Source of the DNA: Streptomyces sp. LaPpAH-108
Lineage (GTDB): Bacteria; Actinomycetota; Actinomycetes; Streptomycetales; Streptomycetaceae
DNA: 64,000 nt
NCBI RefSeq assembly: GCF_000373625.1
Contig: NZ_KB891988.1
Span: forward strand, 124,001-188,000
Direction of reading: 5' to 3'
Made by a program: the position numbers and the translations under genes. Positions 45,858 to 53,083 of the stretch are shown here, one piece after another; the stretch's first letter is position 1; each line of letters starts with the position of its first letter. Under the pieces are notes generated by a model. The model saw only the letters and a program-made list of their open reading frames with translations. It was not told the DNA's origin and ran no database searches.

Positions 45858-46707
45858 GAACGTCACCACCCTCACCGCGAGCGAGCGCCGCCGGTTCGTC
45901 AACGCGCTCCTCGAGGTGAAACGGCGCGGCGAGTACGACGCGTTCGTGCGCACGCACGTCGACTACTACACCTCCGACGGCGAGAAGGGCCTGCGCGCGG
46001 CCCACATGTGCCCGTCCTTCCTGCCCTGGCACCGCAGGTTCCTGCTCGACCTGGAGAACGCGCTGCGCCGGGTCGACTCCTCGGTGACCCTGCCGTACTG
46101 GGACTGGACCCGGGACCGCTCGATCACCGCCGCGCCCTGGACGGCGGACCTGCTCGGCGGCAACGGACGGCGCTCCGACCGCCAGGTGACGACGGGTCCG
46201 TTCGCGTACGGCACCGGGCACTGGACCCTCAAGGTGAACGTCACCGACGGCAAGGCCCTCACCCGCGACCTCGGCCGTGCCGCCAACCCCATCCAGCTGC
46301 CGACCAGGAGCGAACTCCAGTCGGCCCTGGACGACCCGGTCTACGACGCCTCCCCCTGGGACTCCACGGCCACCCGGGGCTTCCGCAACAAACTGGAGGG
46401 CTGGGGGACCGGCAGCGGCAGCGTCTCCTGGCGCAACCACAACCGGGTGCACCGCTGGGTCGGCGGCGACATGCTCGGCGGCGCCTCCGTCAACGACCCG
46501 GTGTTCTGGCTGCACCACGCCTTCCTCGACTACCAGTGGTACCGCTGGCAGCGGGCCCACACCAGCCACCGCTACCTCCCCGCGAACCCGCCCGGCGCGG
46601 GGGACAAGCAGCAGGGGCGGATCGTCGCGCGGCTGCAGAAGCTGCCGCCGTGGAATGTCACGCCGGAGTCGCTGGAGGACGTGAGCCGGATCTATACGTA
46701 CGCCTGA
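45841..46707 (+). CDS. melC2: Tyrosinase
   Basis: A 288-residue type 3 copper enzyme that oxidises phenols to quinones, leading to melanin. Copper site A is His39, His55 and His64 (HMCPSFLPWH); site B is in HNRVHRW and HHAFLDYQW. There is no signal peptide, consistent with piggy-back export by MelC1. Length is close to known Streptomyces tyrosinases. It is the second gene of the melC operon, and a bidirectional hairpin follows. Confidence 0.96.
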   Translation: MAYTRKNVTTLTASERRRFVNALLEVKRRGEYDAFVRTHVDYYTSDGEKGLRAAHMCPSFLPWHRRFLLDLENALRRVDSSVTLPYWDWTRDRSITAAPWTADLLGGNGRRSDRQVTTGPFAYGTGHWTLKVNVTDGKALTRDLGRAANPIQLPTRSELQSALDDPVYDASPWDSTATRGFRNKLEGWGTGSGSVSWRNHNRVHRWVGGDMLGGASVNDPVFWLHHAFLDYQWYRWQRAHTSHRYLPANPPGAGDKQQGRIVARLQKLPPWNVTPESLEDVSRIYTYA

Positions 46708-46760
46708 GCCGCGGAGTTCCAAGGGGTGTTTCAGGGGGCTTCAGGGGGTGCGGACAGGGA

Positions 46761-46791
46761 AGAGCCCCGGCGCTCGGTGTGCCGGGGCTCT
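46761..46791. terminator. Bidirectional hairpin between melC2 and a chaplin gene
   Basis: AGAGCCCCGGC and GCCGGGGCTCT form an 11-bp perfect stem with a nine-base loop between two convergent genes. It could stop transcription from both sides. Confidence 0.75.
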
Positions 46792-46812
46792 GCGGTGACG
46801 CGCGGGGGTGAC

Positions 46813-47121
46813 TCAGTTGCCGTAGCCCGAGTCGCCGTAGCCCTCGGGGGCCTCGGGGGCCGCCGGGGTGGTGGGGGCCTCGCCGACGTTGGCGCAGGTG
46901 TTGCCGAACGCCGGGTTCAGCAGGCCGACCACGTTGATGCTGTTCCCGCACAGGTTGACGGGGACGTTGACCGGGACCTGGATCACGTTGCCGGACAGCA
47001 CGCCCGGCGAACCGACCGCGGCACCCTGGGCACCCGCGTCGGCCAGCGCCAGGCCGGCCCCGCCGACCACCACGGCGCCGGTGCCGAGGGCGACGACGGC
47101 TGCCTTCGCGATGCGAGACAT
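46813..47121 (-). CDS. Chaplin with a short C-terminal extension
   Basis: A 102-residue secreted chaplin. Signal peptide to about residue 27 (GLALA), chaplin domain with SPGVLSGNVIQ, PVNVPVNLCGN and LLNPAFGNTC, then an extra tail of about 25 residues (PTTPAAPEAPEGYGDSGYGN) not seen in the other short chaplins here. The ATG at 47121 follows GGAG; an upstream in-frame start would spoil the signal peptide. By position next to melC2 it matches chpG of S. coelicolor (from memory). Transcribed leftward from a sigma-BldN-like promoter. Confidence 0.93.
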   Translation of the reverse strand: MSRIAKAAVVALGTGAVVVGGAGLALADAGAQGAAVGSPGVLSGNVIQVPVNVPVNLCGNSINVVGLLNPAFGNTCANVGEAPTTPAAPEAPEGYGDSGYGN

Positions 47122-47200
47122 CACGTTCTCCTTTTGTTGCTCGGGTTGTTGCTCGGGGGAGCGCGGTCGGCGGGTCTGGCCCAGCCGCCGCACTTCCCGT

Positions 47201-47228
47201 TCAACGGCCCCGGCCGGGACGGGTCACG
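47201..47228 (-). promoter_or_regulatory. Sigma-BldN-like promoter of the extended chaplin
   Basis: Minus strand CGTGAC, 16 bp, CGTTGA: one mismatch to the recalled consensus with ideal spacing, the best match in the locus. Confidence 0.6.
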
Positions 47229-47298
47229 GGCGACCGGGAAGAGATCCCCCTTTTGCGGCGAAACGGGTCAAGGGGGTGGTAGTGCCCTTGTCCGCGGC

Positions 47299-48258
47299 TC
47301 AGGGGAGCTGCCGTACAGGCGAGCCCGCGAGGTACGCCTCGATGTCCTCCACCGCCTGCCCGTAATACGTCGCGTAGTTGGCCCGCGAGACATACCCGAG
47401 GTGCGGCGTGGCCAGCAGCCGCGGCGCGGTCCGCATCGGATGCCCGTCGGGCAACGGCTCGACGTCGAAGACGTCCACCCCCGCCCCCGCGATACTCCTG
47501 TTGTGCAGCGCGGCGAGCAGCGCGTCCTGGTCGACGATCGCGGCGCGGGAGGTGTTGACGAGATAGGCGGTGGGCTTCATGAGCGCGAGTTCGGGGGCGC
47601 CGATGAGCCCGCGGCTGCGCTCGCCGAGGGCGAGATGCACGGAGACGAAGTCGCTGTCGGCGAGCAGTTCTTCCTTACTACCGGCCAGCTCGACACCGGT
47701 GGCGGCGGCCCGCTCGGCGGTCAGGTTCTGACTCCACGCACTGACCCGCATCCCGAAGGCGAGCGCAATCTGCGCCACTCTCGCCCCGATCTTCCCGAGC
47801 CCGAGCAGCCCGAGCCGGGCGCCGTGGAGGTCGGCCCCGAGGGTGGACTGCCACAGTCCGCCTTGCCGTAGGGCGTTGCTCTCCTGAACGACCCCACGGG
47901 CGAGTCCGAGGATCAGCGCCCAGGTCATCTCCACGGGCGGAGTCGACGAACTGGCGGTTCCGCACACGGTGACACCGTGCTGTGCGGCGGCCTCGTAATC
48001 GATGACGCTGTTCCGCATCCCGGAGGCGACGAGCAGCTTCAGCCGGGGGAGCCGGGCGATGAGCGACCCGGGAAAGGGCACCCGCTCCCGGAGCGTGACG
48101 ACGATGTCGAAGTCGGCGAGGGCGGCGGCGAGGGCGTCTTCGCGGTCGATGTGCTCCCGGAACACGACGACCTCGACGCGCCCCTGGAGCCTGCCCCAGT
48201 CGGCGACCTCGGTGGCCACCCCTTGGAAGTCGTCCAATACCGCGCAACGAAGCTGCAT
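47299..48258 (-). CDS. D-2-hydroxyacid dehydrogenase family protein
   Basis: A 319-residue NAD(P)-dependent dehydrogenase. The Rossmann motif is GLLGLGKIGARVA; the catalytic Arg is in VNTSRAAIVD, the Glu in DVFDVEPLP and the His in LATPHLGYVS. Substrate is not evident; the family includes phosphoglycerate, lactate and glyoxylate/hydroxypyruvate enzymes. The ATG at 48258 follows GGGGGA; the longer frame adds a non-conserved Pro/Arg-rich leader. It is convergent with nothing close and appears monocistronic. Confidence 0.9.
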   Translation of the reverse strand: MQLRCAVLDDFQGVATEVADWGRLQGRVEVVVFREHIDREDALAAALADFDIVVTLRERVPFPGSLIARLPRLKLLVASGMRNSVIDYEAAAQHGVTVCGTASSSTPPVEMTWALILGLARGVVQESNALRQGGLWQSTLGADLHGARLGLLGLGKIGARVAQIALAFGMRVSAWSQNLTAERAAATGVELAGSKEELLADSDFVSVHLALGERSRGLIGAPELALMKPTAYLVNTSRAAIVDQDALLAALHNRSIAGAGVDVFDVEPLPDGHPMRTAPRLLATPHLGYVSRANYATYYGQAVEDIEAYLAGSPVRQLP

Positions 48259-48494
48259 GTCATGTCCCCCTGACCGGCTGATCTGTTGCCGGGGCAATTG
48301 GATCACGGGGGTTGGTGGACGGTGCGGGCACCGGAGGGCTTCGCATCGCGGGGGTTTCGATCCAGGGGCTGGTGGGTTGTGGACCACGCGGCGTCGGCCC
48401 CGGGGCGGGCGGGCACCCGGTGGGCTGAAGTACTCGCCCCCACCTGAGTACGCGCCCCCTGTCCTTCCCCGTCCCGAACGGAAACCCTGCTGTC

Positions 48495-48911
48495 ATGACC
48501 CGAGCCCGGAAGTCCCGCATCCCCCAGCCCCTGTGGACCGTCGCCCTGACCGCCACATCGATCGCCCTCTGGACGGCCTGGCTCGGCTGGGACCAACACC
48601 GCGACGTCCACCCGGACGGCTCGACGACCGGCCCGTACGAGCCCTGGCAGGTGATCGGCCTGGCCCTGACCTTGCTGCTCCCGGTGTGCTGGGCGGCGTA
48701 CCGCCGACACTCCCTCGCGGCCACCCTCGGCACCCCGCTCGGCTTGGCCATCGCCTCGTTCTACGACTGGTCGGACGACGACAGCGGGCTCTTCGTGATC
48801 GGGGTGGGGTTGGTGGTGGCGGGGAGTCTGGTGGGGTGTCTCGTCGTAACTGCGCTGGTCAGGGGGATGTTTGGGATGGAGGAGGGAGGGGAGCGGGGGT
48901 CGCGTGTCTGA
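48495..48911 (+). CDS. Small membrane protein of unknown function
   Basis: A 138-residue protein with three or four hydrophobic segments: LWTVALTATSIALWTAW, WQVIGLALTLLLPVCWAA, LAATLGTPLGLAIAS and LFVIGVGLVVAGSLVGCLVVTALV. The N-terminus is basic and the C-terminus polar. No family recognised. It stands alone, with about 235 bp of non-coding DNA upstream. Coding bias supports a real gene. Confidence 0.65.
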   Translation: MTRARKSRIPQPLWTVALTATSIALWTAWLGWDQHRDVHPDGSTTGPYEPWQVIGLALTLLLPVCWAAYRRHSLAATLGTPLGLAIASFYDWSDDDSGLFVIGVGLVVAGSLVGCLVVTALVRGMFGMEEGGERGSRV

Positions 48912-49083
48912 ACGATGCCTGGTGCGACTGGCGACGCATTGGCGGTGACCCGGTGCTTTCGGTGTGGCAGGTAGGCCGCGAGGGGAGCGGCGGCTGCCCT
49001 CTCCTCCGGGCCGACCGCTGTTCCGCCTGGCGTTGCCCGCCGCAGGATCTGTCGGCCCGTCAACTTCCTCTTGATCGCCAAGT

Positions 49084-49100
49084 ACTTTGTGGTGCAAAGT
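49084..49100. promoter_or_regulatory. Inverted repeat upstream of the membrane protein/winged-helix operon
   Basis: ACTTTG-N5-CAAAGT is a perfect 6-bp inverted repeat in an AT-rich patch 70 bp before the operon start. It is well placed to be the operator of the winged-helix protein at 49998-50372. Confidence 0.5.
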
Positions 49101-49170
49101 TAAGGGGAGCGGCCAGCCGTTGGCGGTCCGCCCGTGAGCGCTGCCAAAGCGTCGGACACAAGGGGGGCAC

Positions 49171-50001
49171 ATGGGGACATCCGTACCGGGCAACGCGGAA
49201 TCGGAGCCGAGGGCGGCCGCGGCCGCGTTGCTGGCCGCGACGGAAGGTCTCCGGGCGAGGACTCGCACGCAGACCAACGGGGCGTGGGTTCCCCTCCTCG
49301 GCTTCGGGCTTCTTGCGCTGGCCGCCGTTCCGGTCGCCCGATACGCCTTCAACTTCGGCGCCCATGGGCGTTACATCGGGTCCTATCCGGCCTTCGCCTA
49401 CGCCGAGTTGACCGGTCTGTGCGTCGTTCACCAACCGGGAAACCCTTGCCTGAAGGGAGAGTTCGACGGAGCCGTCCTGCGGTTCACGGCATGGGGCGTG
49501 TGGTTCGCGCTCCTCCCCCTCGCATGGTTCGTCCTCGCCCGTTGGTATCGCCTGCGCGGCGAGGCCCGAGGTGTCGTACCCCGGCGCGGCATGTGGGTCC
49601 GCGCGACCTTCGCGGCCACCGCCGTGATCACGACGGCTCTGTGGGCGCTCCTGTTCGGCAAGGACCAGCCGTGGGAGGCCGGGCTGCTGGAGAACAGCTA
49701 CGCCTCCCCGTGGTACCTGGTCGGGGTCGGACTTCTGGCCCTCGGCGTGGCCGAACGCAGTTGGATCGCCATGGCGGCCGGCGCCGCTCACGCCATGCTG
49801 CTCACGGGGTACCTGGGAGCCTCCTGGGGCACCGGATGGCTTCCCTGGCAGCACCCCGCCCACCCCGGCTGGGCCGACGGGCCGCAGGCCAAGGCCGTCC
49901 TGCTCGCCGCGATCCTGCTCCTGGCCGGTCTGTGCGAGTGGACATCGGTCCGCCGCCGGGGCGCCTTCGGCGTCACCGGTGCGGGTACGGTCGTCTCATG
50001 A
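49171..50001 (+). CDS. Multi-spanning membrane protein, partner of a winged-helix regulator
   Basis: A 276-residue protein with about six hydrophobic segments (WVPLLGFGLLALAAV, AWGVWFALLPLAWFVLA, ATFAATAVITTALWALLF, PWYLVGVGLLALGVA, AAGAAHAMLLTGYLGA, AVLLAAILLLAGLCEW). No known transporter motif is visible. The start has AAGGGGGGCAC upstream. The stop overlaps the regulator start (ATGA), so the two form an operon; paired small membrane protein and repressor genes often respond to membrane or drug stress, but nothing here proves that. Confidence 0.75.
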   Translation: MGTSVPGNAESEPRAAAAALLAATEGLRARTRTQTNGAWVPLLGFGLLALAAVPVARYAFNFGAHGRYIGSYPAFAYAELTGLCVVHQPGNPCLKGEFDGAVLRFTAWGVWFALLPLAWFVLARWYRLRGEARGVVPRRGMWVRATFAATAVITTALWALLFGKDQPWEAGLLENSYASPWYLVGVGLLALGVAERSWIAMAAGAAHAMLLTGYLGASWGTGWLPWQHPAHPGWADGPQAKAVLLAAILLLAGLCEWTSVRRRGAFGVTGAGTVVS

Positions 50002-50372
50002 GCGTCGACGACCCGGCCGCTACGCAGGACGACCAGGAGGAACCCCATCCCACTCAGACGCTGGACGACACGGTCCACCAGCGTGTGCGGCTCGGCGTCC
50101 TCGCTGTTGCCCGCGAAGCCGACCGGGTCGAATTCAGCTTCCTGAAAAAGCAGTTGGCCGTCACCGACGGAAATCTCTCCCGGCACCTGAAAGTGCTGGA
50201 AGAGTCCGGGATGATCACCGTGGAGAAGGGCTACGCGGGCCGACGCCCCCGCACCTGGGTCACCCTCACCCGCGAAGGCACGCAGGCCCTGGACGCCGAA
50301 CTCCGCGCCCTGCGCGCACTCGTGCTACGCCTTGACGCTCCTCGTCCTGTGCCGGACGGGCCTGATACGTGA
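49998..50372 (+). CDS. Winged-helix transcriptional regulator (MarR/ArsR-like, HTH_34 type)
   Basis: A 124-residue protein. VEFSFLKKQLAVTDGNLSRHLKVLEESGMITVEKGYAGRRPRTWVTLT is a clear winged HTH with the recognition helix in TDGNLSRHLKVL and the wing in GYAGRRPRT. No ligand-binding domain is attached. It is coupled to the membrane protein gene upstream and probably represses that operon through the ACTTTG/CAAAGT site. The inducer is unknown. Confidence 0.88.
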   Translation: MSVDDPAATQDDQEEPHPTQTLDDTVHQRVRLGVLAVAREADRVEFSFLKKQLAVTDGNLSRHLKVLEESGMITVEKGYAGRRPRTWVTLTREGTQALDAELRALRALVLRLDAPRPVPDGPDT

Positions 50373-50469
50373 TCACCTGATCGCCGGGGGAGGGGCCGAC
50401 CATCACCGTGCACCGTCCTTGCCGTCACCTGTGGATGTCAGACCGCCGTGGCACCCTGCGCTCGTGAGA

Positions 50470-50937
50470 ATGACATGGGCCGACTTCTGGGCGCTGACAG
50501 CCACTCTGAACGGCGAGGCCACCCAGGCGAACTGCCGCTGCCTCGCCGAGGAGCTGAGCCACCGCTCCGTCTCCGACATCATCGGCTTCGCGGAACGCCA
50601 TGCCGAGGCCCTCTACCGCGTCGACCAGGAGCGGTTCGGCAGCCTCCCTGTCGCCGACCTGACAGCCAGAGACGGCCGCCCCTTCCCACAGTCGGCCGAT
50701 GTGTTCCTGTACGCCCGCTGCGCCGTGGTGGCCGCGGGCCAGGCCGTATGGGAGAGCGTCTTCTCCGACGCCGACAAGTTCGCCCCGTACACCTCCACCG
50801 AATACGACGGTGAATGGCTGTTGTACGTGCCGGACACGGCATACGAACTGGCGACCGGCGAGCAGTGGGACCGCTCGACCCGATACTGCTTCGAGAGCTT
50901 CTCCAACCGGGACGGTTGGCCACATTTGCGGGACTGA
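50470..50937 (+). CDS. DUF4240 domain protein
   Basis: A 155-residue cytosolic protein. MTWADFWAL at the start, LAEELSHRSVSDIIGFAERH and YDGEWLLYVPDTAYELATGEQW fit DUF4240, a family common in streptomycetes with no known activity. The start is taken as the ATG at 50470; a GTG two codons earlier is equally possible because the ribosome site is weak. It is about 100 bp downstream of the regulator gene on the same strand and may share its transcript. Confidence 0.75.
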   Translation: MTWADFWALTATLNGEATQANCRCLAEELSHRSVSDIIGFAERHAEALYRVDQERFGSLPVADLTARDGRPFPQSADVFLYARCAVVAAGQAVWESVFSDADKFAPYTSTEYDGEWLLYVPDTAYELATGEQWDRSTRYCFESFSNRDGWPHLRD

Positions 50938-50943
50938 GGCGAG

Positions 50944-51201
50944 CTAGCTGTTGATGGGGATCTCGCAGTGCGCGGTCGGCACGACGATGTCCGCCGTCTC
51001 CACGGGACATCCCTGGCCGCTGTAGTGCGTTCGGCTGATGTGCGTGACGAGCACGGCATTCTGGATGCCGAGTAGCGATGCCTCCTCGGCAGTTGCCTGC
51101 CGTGGCTCCGGCTGCTCCACCGCATGACTGACGGTGATACCGATCGCCGACTTTCCGTAACGGCGGTTCGTCTGGTCCCGCTTGCAGGTGAGGAAGCCGC
51201 C
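50944..51201 (-). pseudogene. Truncated GntR-family regulator (C-terminal UTRA remnant)
   Basis: Reading leftward, 85 open codons give RRYGKSAIGITVSHAVEQP, then RQATAEEASLLG, VLVTHISRTHYSGQG and PVETADIVVPTAHCE. This is the end of a GntR/HutC UTRA ligand-binding domain. An in-frame TAG at 51202-51204 and the lack of any start or HTH show that the N-terminal two thirds are gone. The remnant ends seven bases from the DUF4240 stop on the opposite strand. The break point coincides with the lower-GC segment carrying the restriction gene, so insertion or deletion may have removed the rest. Confidence 0.75.
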
Positions 51202-51321
51202 CTAGTCCGTCCTTACGTACTGGCATGGGAGAGGTCTGCACGGCCTCGCGCTTTGGTGGTTACGCGCCTGCCATACGGCACGCGCCCCGCTTGTGCGGAG
51301 GCGCTACCGTCGCTGCGGCAG

Positions 51322-52182
51322 CTACTTATTTACCCGGCGAAAGAGTCTTGCATAGTCGATCCGGCCTTCACGGTCACCGATCTCAGGCTGTGCCGCCAAC
51401 GTGAGCCTCTGCAGCAGATCTGGAACCAGGGTGTCGAGAACCTCGGTCCTGAACTCTGAGCACAGAAGAGCGCAAACTTCTCCCACCCTTACGTCATACT
51501 CGGGGTCGCCATTTCCGACGCGCTGCCAGAATTCTTTGCTGGCGAGCGTGATGTATTCCTGGCCGGGTGGTTTTGTTGTCGTGGCCCTCCCGTAACAGGG
51601 GGCGAAATAGCCCACGAAAGACTTTCCTTGGTCGCGGTACTGTTCCTTTACTCTGACGATGGTGTTCGACAGATTCTTTCGTGAGCTCATAGGCATGCAG
51701 TCCCAGCTCATCTTGACCTGGTAGCCGTTGATCGCCCCGTCCGATTCGATGCTCTCGAAGTCAAAATCATCAGGTAGTGCGGGTTCTGTGGCCCCGGGGA
51801 AACAGGCTTTGATGATTGCTTCGAGGAGATGCCCAACAGCTTCCTCTTCCGAGGCGTACAACGCGCTTTGTACTTGCAGAGTCGCCCAGTCTCGAACTGT
51901 CTCCGCACCGCGAATGCGCAGCAGGAACGGGTTGGTTCGCTTGAGTCGTTCAGAGACTCGAAGCTTTGAGAACCTTTCGCGCATCCGGTTGACGTAGAGT
52001 CGCTCGGATTCGGCAACTATGAACGCGGCCCGCTCTCGGTCCAGCTGAAGAATCTGAGAAACTTCGTCAGCCAGTTCAGCGTTTGACGTATGACGCCTGG
52101 GCTCTTCGTCGAAGCTCGGAGATCTCTGCGTTGCCGCTGCCAGTTCTTTGCTTGTGGCAGGTGGTGTGATGTCTGGGCGCAT
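51322..52182 (-). CDS. Type II restriction endonuclease, PmeII-like
   Basis: A 286-residue protein resembling PmeII-family restriction enzymes as I recall them: NPFLLRIRGAETVRDWATLQV, EEEAVGHLLEAIIKACFPGA, GYQVKMSWDCMPMSSRKNLS, FAPCYGRATTTKPPGQEYIT and GEVCALLCSEFR. The Asp/Glu-rich DDFDFESIESDG followed by YQVK could be the PD-(D/E)XK catalytic core. The ATG at 52182 has AAGAAGAG upstream. No cognate methyltransferase gene is within 3 kb on either side, which is unusual. Base composition is visibly lower in GC and codon use is less biased, indicating horizontal acquisition. Confidence 0.78.
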   Translation of the reverse strand: MRPDITPPATSKELAAATQRSPSFDEEPRRHTSNAELADEVSQILQLDRERAAFIVAESERLYVNRMRERFSKLRVSERLKRTNPFLLRIRGAETVRDWATLQVQSALYASEEEAVGHLLEAIIKACFPGATEPALPDDFDFESIESDGAINGYQVKMSWDCMPMSSRKNLSNTIVRVKEQYRDQGKSFVGYFAPCYGRATTTKPPGQEYITLASKEFWQRVGNGDPEYDVRVGEVCALLCSEFRTEVLDTLVPDLLQRLTLAAQPEIGDREGRIDYARLFRRVNK

Positions 52183-52707
52183 GCGACTCTTCTTACCATG
52201 GTCTCGCTCCTTGGGGATCGTCTTTCCCGGATCTGGCCATGGGGACCTGTTGCGTACGGCATGCTGAATCAGCTGAAGACAGAGTGCCTAGCGCTTCAGG
52301 CAAAGAACGGTGGCGCGCTTGATGCGCCATGAAAATCGGCCGCCAGGCGAGTACCGCCTCGTCCCGTCCTATTTCGTTTGCGCGCGCCACCAACAGTCGG
52401 CACGCGAACGGGGCCGCTGTCATCTCTGAGCCCGGGCAGCCCCGCCGGAGGCATGCCTCTTGCTTCTGCTCACAGCACGTAGCGCGCTGCCGACGGGTCC
52501 TTGCCGCCTTCGGAGGCCTCGTGGGTGGTGCTGGCGGGTGCCCTGTCGGCAGTGCTCGGAGCTGGCTGATTCTGCGACCGAAGATCTCGACACGTATTCG
52601 ATACAGCGATGCACCGGAGCCCGGTGACAGTCGGACAGCCTGGAGACTCCCAAACGATCAGGTGGGAAGCCCGGGAGGCTGGCCACGCTCGCTGCCCCCC
52701 GACCAGC
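52183..52707. other. 525-bp region between the restriction gene and tRNA-Arg
   Basis: No convincing gene. An open frame from the ATG at 52198 gives 44 residues without recognisable features, and other frames lack coding bias. GC is below that of flanking genes. The region lies beyond the 3' end of the tRNA, where integrated elements usually sit, but no integrase remnant or repeat of the tRNA end was found. Confidence 0.5.
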
Positions 52708-52731
52708 AAAAAGCCCTCCCGGAGGGAGGGC
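52708..52731 (-). terminator. Intrinsic terminator of the tRNA-Arg transcript
   Basis: On the minus strand GCCCTCC and GGAGGGC flank a five-base loop and are followed by TTTTT, starting nine bases after the tRNA 3' end. Confidence 0.85.
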
Positions 52732-52739
52732 CAGGAGCG

Positions 52740-52812
52740 CGCCCCCGGCAGGACTCGAACCTGCGGCCAAGCGCTTAGAAGGCGCCTGCTCTATCCACTG
52801 AGCTACGGGGGC
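52740..52812 (-). tRNA. tRNA-Arg (anticodon UCU)
   Basis: Cloverleaf of 73 nt on the minus strand. The 7-bp acceptor stem GCCCCCG/CGGGGGC is perfect; the D arm is GCTCAGTGGATAGAGC; the anticodon loop is CTTCTAA with anticodon TCT; the T arm includes GGTTCGAGTCC. The discriminator is G and CCA is not encoded. It reads AGA codons, which are rare in this genome. Confidence 0.95.
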
Positions 52813-53083
52813 CCGATGCGGGTCAAGGATAAAGGTGACTGGTCCCCGACCCTGTCGCCTCGCCTCCGTGGCTCGATGTGGAGGTTCGGTGAAGCGGTCC
52901 TGATAATCGCAGGCGGGTACGAATCGTGCATCGCTTTTGCGCCCCGACGCGCCGGGTGTTGTGCACTCGTTATGCCTGGACTGTGCCCGTGCCCCAGTCG
53001 TCCCGTCCGTCCGTTCTGTTCCGTCGGCGCGCAGACATGTCCATATGCTTCAGAATTCCCTCAAAATTGGGCATTCTTCCCAT

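Noticed and set aside
51124..51459. 111-codon plus-strand open frame between GntR relic and restriction gene
   Set aside because: It overlaps the relic and the restriction gene 3' end in antisense and lacks a ribosome site and domain features.
52198..52332. 44-codon open frame upstream of the restriction gene
   Set aside because: No ribosome site, no recognisable features and no coding bias; it could be a small partner gene but I cannot support it.
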